A stretch of 64,000 nt of DNA, taken from Sandaracinus amylolyticus (GTDB lineage Bacteria > Myxococcota_A > Polyangia > Polyangiales > Sandaracinaceae). Shown in pieces: positions 61,950 through 64,000 of the stretch. The notes under the pieces were generated by a model that did not search any database, was not told the DNA's origin, and worked only from the letters and a program-made list of their open reading frames with translations. The stretch covers positions 9,424,001 to 9,488,000 of the forward strand of contig NZ_CP011125.1 of the NCBI RefSeq assembly GCF_000737325.1. Direction: 5' to 3'. Every line of letters begins with the position of its first letter. Position 1 is the first letter of the stretch. Made by a program: the position numbers and the translations under genes.

Positions 61950-63380
61950 TCACCCGCGCGCGAGCGCGACGCGGGCGCGGTGCTCTCGGCCCAGCGCCGC
62001 GACGACGAGCAACCACGTCACGCCGAGCACGCCGACGAGCGCGATCACCGCGCTGGTCCCCGCGTCGCACCACGCGAGCGTCGCGACGGCGATCGCGCCG
62101 AGCACGTCCCCGGCGCGCCACGTCACCGTGTCGATGAACGCCTTGCCGCTCCAGCGTCCGTCGCGCGTCGCGACCAAGAAGAGCGTCTGTCGCGCCGTGC
62201 TCTGCACCGAGTGCATCAGGCCGTTCTCGACGACGCGCGTGGTCGCGAGCACCACGAGCATCGGGAGCACCATCGACGCGCCGAGCGTGACGATCGCGCC
62301 GAGCACCACGAACACCGGCATGATCGCGAGCGCCGCCCGCTCGCCGTACGCCGTCAGCACCCGCGACACCGCGAACAGCTGCAGCACGAGCACGACCGCG
62401 TTGATCGCCGAGTAGTAGTCCGCCTTGAACGCGCCGACGTACTGCTCGACGCTCGGCGACTCGTGGTGCGCGACCGCGACCGCGGCGGCGTCGAGCAGCG
62501 AGCGATCGAGCGCGTACTCGCCGAGCGTCGCGATCGCGTTGAGCAGCACCGTGAACAGCGCGACGAGGCGCAGATACGGATCACCGAGCACCCGCGCGAC
62601 CACGCCGCGATCGACCGGCTCGGGCACCGCGACGAGCGCAGGCGCCGCAGCATCGCGGGCACGGCGCGCGGGCGCGTGACGGCGATGCGCGATCGACGTC
62701 AGCACCGGCACTGCGAGCAAGAGCGCGGCGGCCGCGAGCAAGAGCGTCGACGGCGTGTCCACGACGCGCATCACCACGCGCGCGATCTGCGCGCCGCACA
62801 CCGAGCCGATCGCCGCGCCCGCCCCCAGCACCGCGAAGAGCCGGCGACCCTGCTCGGGCGTGTAGAGATCGCTCGCGAACGACCAGAACTGCGCGATCAG
62901 CAGCAGCTGGAACGCGCCGAGCCAGAGATAGAACGCGAGCCCCACGTCGAGCCCCGCCCGCGACGCGGCGTGGAACGACACGAGGCACACGATCGCGATC
63001 GTCGTCGCGATCGCGACCAGCCGATCGCGACGCACCCGGCGCGCGAGCACGTCGTAGCCCTTCGCGACCCCGACGAGCGCGATCGCCTGCACCGCCGCGG
63101 CGTACGTCTTGAGCTCGGCGCCGCCGGGGAGGATCCACGACTCGCGCACCGGCTTCAGCAGGTAGTAGACGGTGAGCAGGACGAACGCCTGCGCCGCCAT
63201 CAGGAGCACCGTGGGCGCTTCGTCGGCGCGCACCGACGCGAACGGCGCGAGCAGACGCGCCGAGAGGCTGCTTCCTCGGCGTTCGCTCGCGCGCGTGGAG
63301 TCGGTGTCGCGGTGCAAGGCCCTCTCGGACGTACGGAACGGGCGCGCGATCTCTCGCTCTTCCCGTGACCACGTGGCCAC
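61950..63380 (-). CDS. ADP/ATP-translocase-like (TLC-type) transporter
   Basis: A 476-aa integral membrane protein of the TLC/NTP-NDP exchange family, known from intracellular parasites but also found in free-living bacteria. The signature TVYYLLKPVRESWILPGG is in the first helix region; about 11-12 helices follow, with a basic linker in the middle. Homologs in free-living bacteria have no proven nucleotide exchange. The start is uncertain: GTG 63380 is used, but TTG at 63317 has a TACGTC hexamer 10 bases upstream, and the frame is open to 63491. Confidence 0.8.
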   Translation of the reverse strand: MATWSREEREIARPFRTSERALHRDTDSTRASERRGSSLSARLLAPFASVRADEAPTVLLMAAQAFVLLTVYYLLKPVRESWILPGGAELKTYAAAVQAIALVGVAKGYDVLARRVRRDRLVAIATTIAIVCLVSFHAASRAGLDVGLAFYLWLGAFQLLLIAQFWSFASDLYTPEQGRRLFAVLGAGAAIGSVCGAQIARVVMRVVDTPSTLLLAAAALLLAVPVLTSIAHRRHAPARRARDAAAPALVAVPEPVDRGVVARVLGDPYLRLVALFTVLLNAIATLGEYALDRSLLDAAAVAVAHHESPSVEQYVGAFKADYYSAINAVVLVLQLFAVSRVLTAYGERAALAIMPVFVVLGAIVTLGASMVLPMLVVLATTRVVENGLMHSVQSTARQTLFLVATRDGRWSGKAFIDTVTWRAGDVLGAIAVATLAWCDAGTSAVIALVGVLGVTWLLVVAALGREHRARVALARG

Positions 63381-63503
63381 GAGGCGGCGGAACGTGACGG
63401 GCTCGGAGACTGTCGAAACATCGGCTCGCCCGCCGGCCCCTACCGTACGCGCGCTTCGCGCGCTCTCGTCCGGGACCGGCGGGACGAGCACTCCGGCAAG
63501 GGC

Positions 63504-64000
63504 TCAGCGGCCGAACGTGACCTCGAGCGCGCTGCCGTTCGCGACGACGCGGTAGGGCGGAGTGCGCCCGGTGACGAAGCGGATCGTCAGCACGCAGTGG
63601 TCGCCGCGGTTGATGATCGACGCGCGCTCGATCGCGGAGTTCGCCGCCGCGAGCGGCGCGGCGCGATCGAGCGACAGCGCGCCGTGCACCGTCACCGTGA
63701 ACCCGCCCGCGTCGGCGAGCCCTTCGATCGACTGCACCGGCGCGCTCATGCGCAGCGCCGTCGTGCGGCCACGCTCCACGCTCGGCGCCCCGAACTCCAT
63801 GCTGCGCGTCCCGGTCGTCGTCGTGGTCGCGGTCGCGGGCTCGTCCTCGGCGGGCACCACGACCTCGCGGCGATCGTCGATCGACGGATAGCTCGGCGCG
63901 GCGATCGGACCCGCCGCGGTCGCGGGCTCGGGCATCGCACGATCCCAGCCCGGCGTCGGCGCCGCCGCGGCCGGCTCGGGCGGCGCGATCGGCTCGTACG
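63504..64000 (-). CDS. Partial gene, Pro/Ala-rich protein with C-terminal beta domain
   Basis: The frame is open to the window end, so the 5' part is missing. About 165 codons remain. The visible N-part is Pro/Ala/Glu-rich, followed by a ~100-residue beta-rich C-terminal domain (from about MEFGAPS) that could be AMIN-like, but without the conserved core. An internal ATG at 63935 is probably not the real start because the upstream frame keeps the same composition. Function unknown. Confidence 0.6.
   Translation of the reverse strand, partial: YEPIAPPEPAAAAPTPGWDRAMPEPATAAGPIAAPSYPSIDDRREVVVPAEDEPATATTTTTGTRSMEFGAPSVERGRTTALRMSAPVQSIEGLADAGGFTVTVHGALSLDRAAPLAAANSAIERASIINRGDHCVLTIRFVTGRTPPYRVVANGSALEVTFGR

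Noticed and set aside
63200-63421. A short minus-strand frame near the transporter start
   Set aside because: It is in another frame with shadow composition; the transporter frame is the real one.
1-64000. tRNA, rRNA, transposase or integrase genes
   Set aside because: I saw no cloverleaf-like sequences, rRNA blocks or recombinase motifs, though a dedicated search was not possible.

Overview
The window is a very GC-rich, gene-dense bacterial chromosome segment. I could not compute exact GC, but almost every third codon position is G or C. The gene content points to a myxobacterium of the Polyangia/Sandaracinaceae type. The pointers are Hanks-type Ser/Thr kinases, one with a PEGA domain; several lipoproteins with a Gly/Ala-Cys lipobox followed by an Asp/Gly-rich stretch; MopE-like metal-binding repeats; delta-60 and RCC1 repeats; and a MYXO-CTERM-like C-terminal sorting signal. 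The genus is inferred, not shown. About 51 protein genes are supported, two of them kinases of Hanks type and two histidine-kinase-like. I saw no rRNA, tRNA, IS element, prophage or CRISPR array.

Layout. 0-4.2 kb: a delta-60 lipoprotein, then a signal-peptide protein coupled to a PEGA kinase. 4.2-8.9 kb: a divergent oxidoreductase/LysR pair and a 1041-aa MopE/RCC1 lipoprotein. 8.9-14 kb: a PGRP amidase, an orphan membrane protein, a membrane Ser/Thr kinase and a small lipoprotein. 14-19 kb: GST, AraC regulator, small membrane protein and aldo/keto reductase on the minus strand, then YebC, thioesterase and GNAT on the plus strand. 19-24.4 kb: exported proteins (CAP domain, beta-helix, two lipoproteins, a Tyr/Gly-rich protein). 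24.4-32.2 kb: DegT aminotransferase, lipoprotein, ABC ATPase coupled to a HEAT protein, a diiron protein, a zinc-finger membrane protein, and rhodanese coupled to a degenerate metallo-beta-lactamase. 32.2-32.7 kb: a non-coding tandem array of 43-bp units. 32.7-42.1 kb: lipoprotein, quinone oxidoreductase coupled to a SNF2 ATPase, ATPase plus methyltransferase, and two exported or membrane proteins. 42.1-48.8 kb: addB-addA. 48.8-57.9 kb: a flavin monooxygenase, envelope proteins, glycosyltransferase, flippase, glutamate racemase, Cys-rich lipoprotein and a PEGA protein. 57.9-64 kb: two coupled sensor kinases, an ADP/ATP-translocase-like transporter, and a gene cut by the window end.

A recurrent theme is short or absent 5' leaders. 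At a dozen genes a TAnnnT-like -10 hexamer lies 6-8 bases before the start codon, which predicts leaderless mRNAs and helped choose starts. Genes inside operons are instead joined by ATGA, GTGA or TGATG overlaps. The observations most worth following up are the 43-bp palindromic tandem array, the leaderless-promoter pattern, the apparent split of motor and nuclease activity between AddA and AddB, and the sensor pair in which one partner lacks an ATPase domain.
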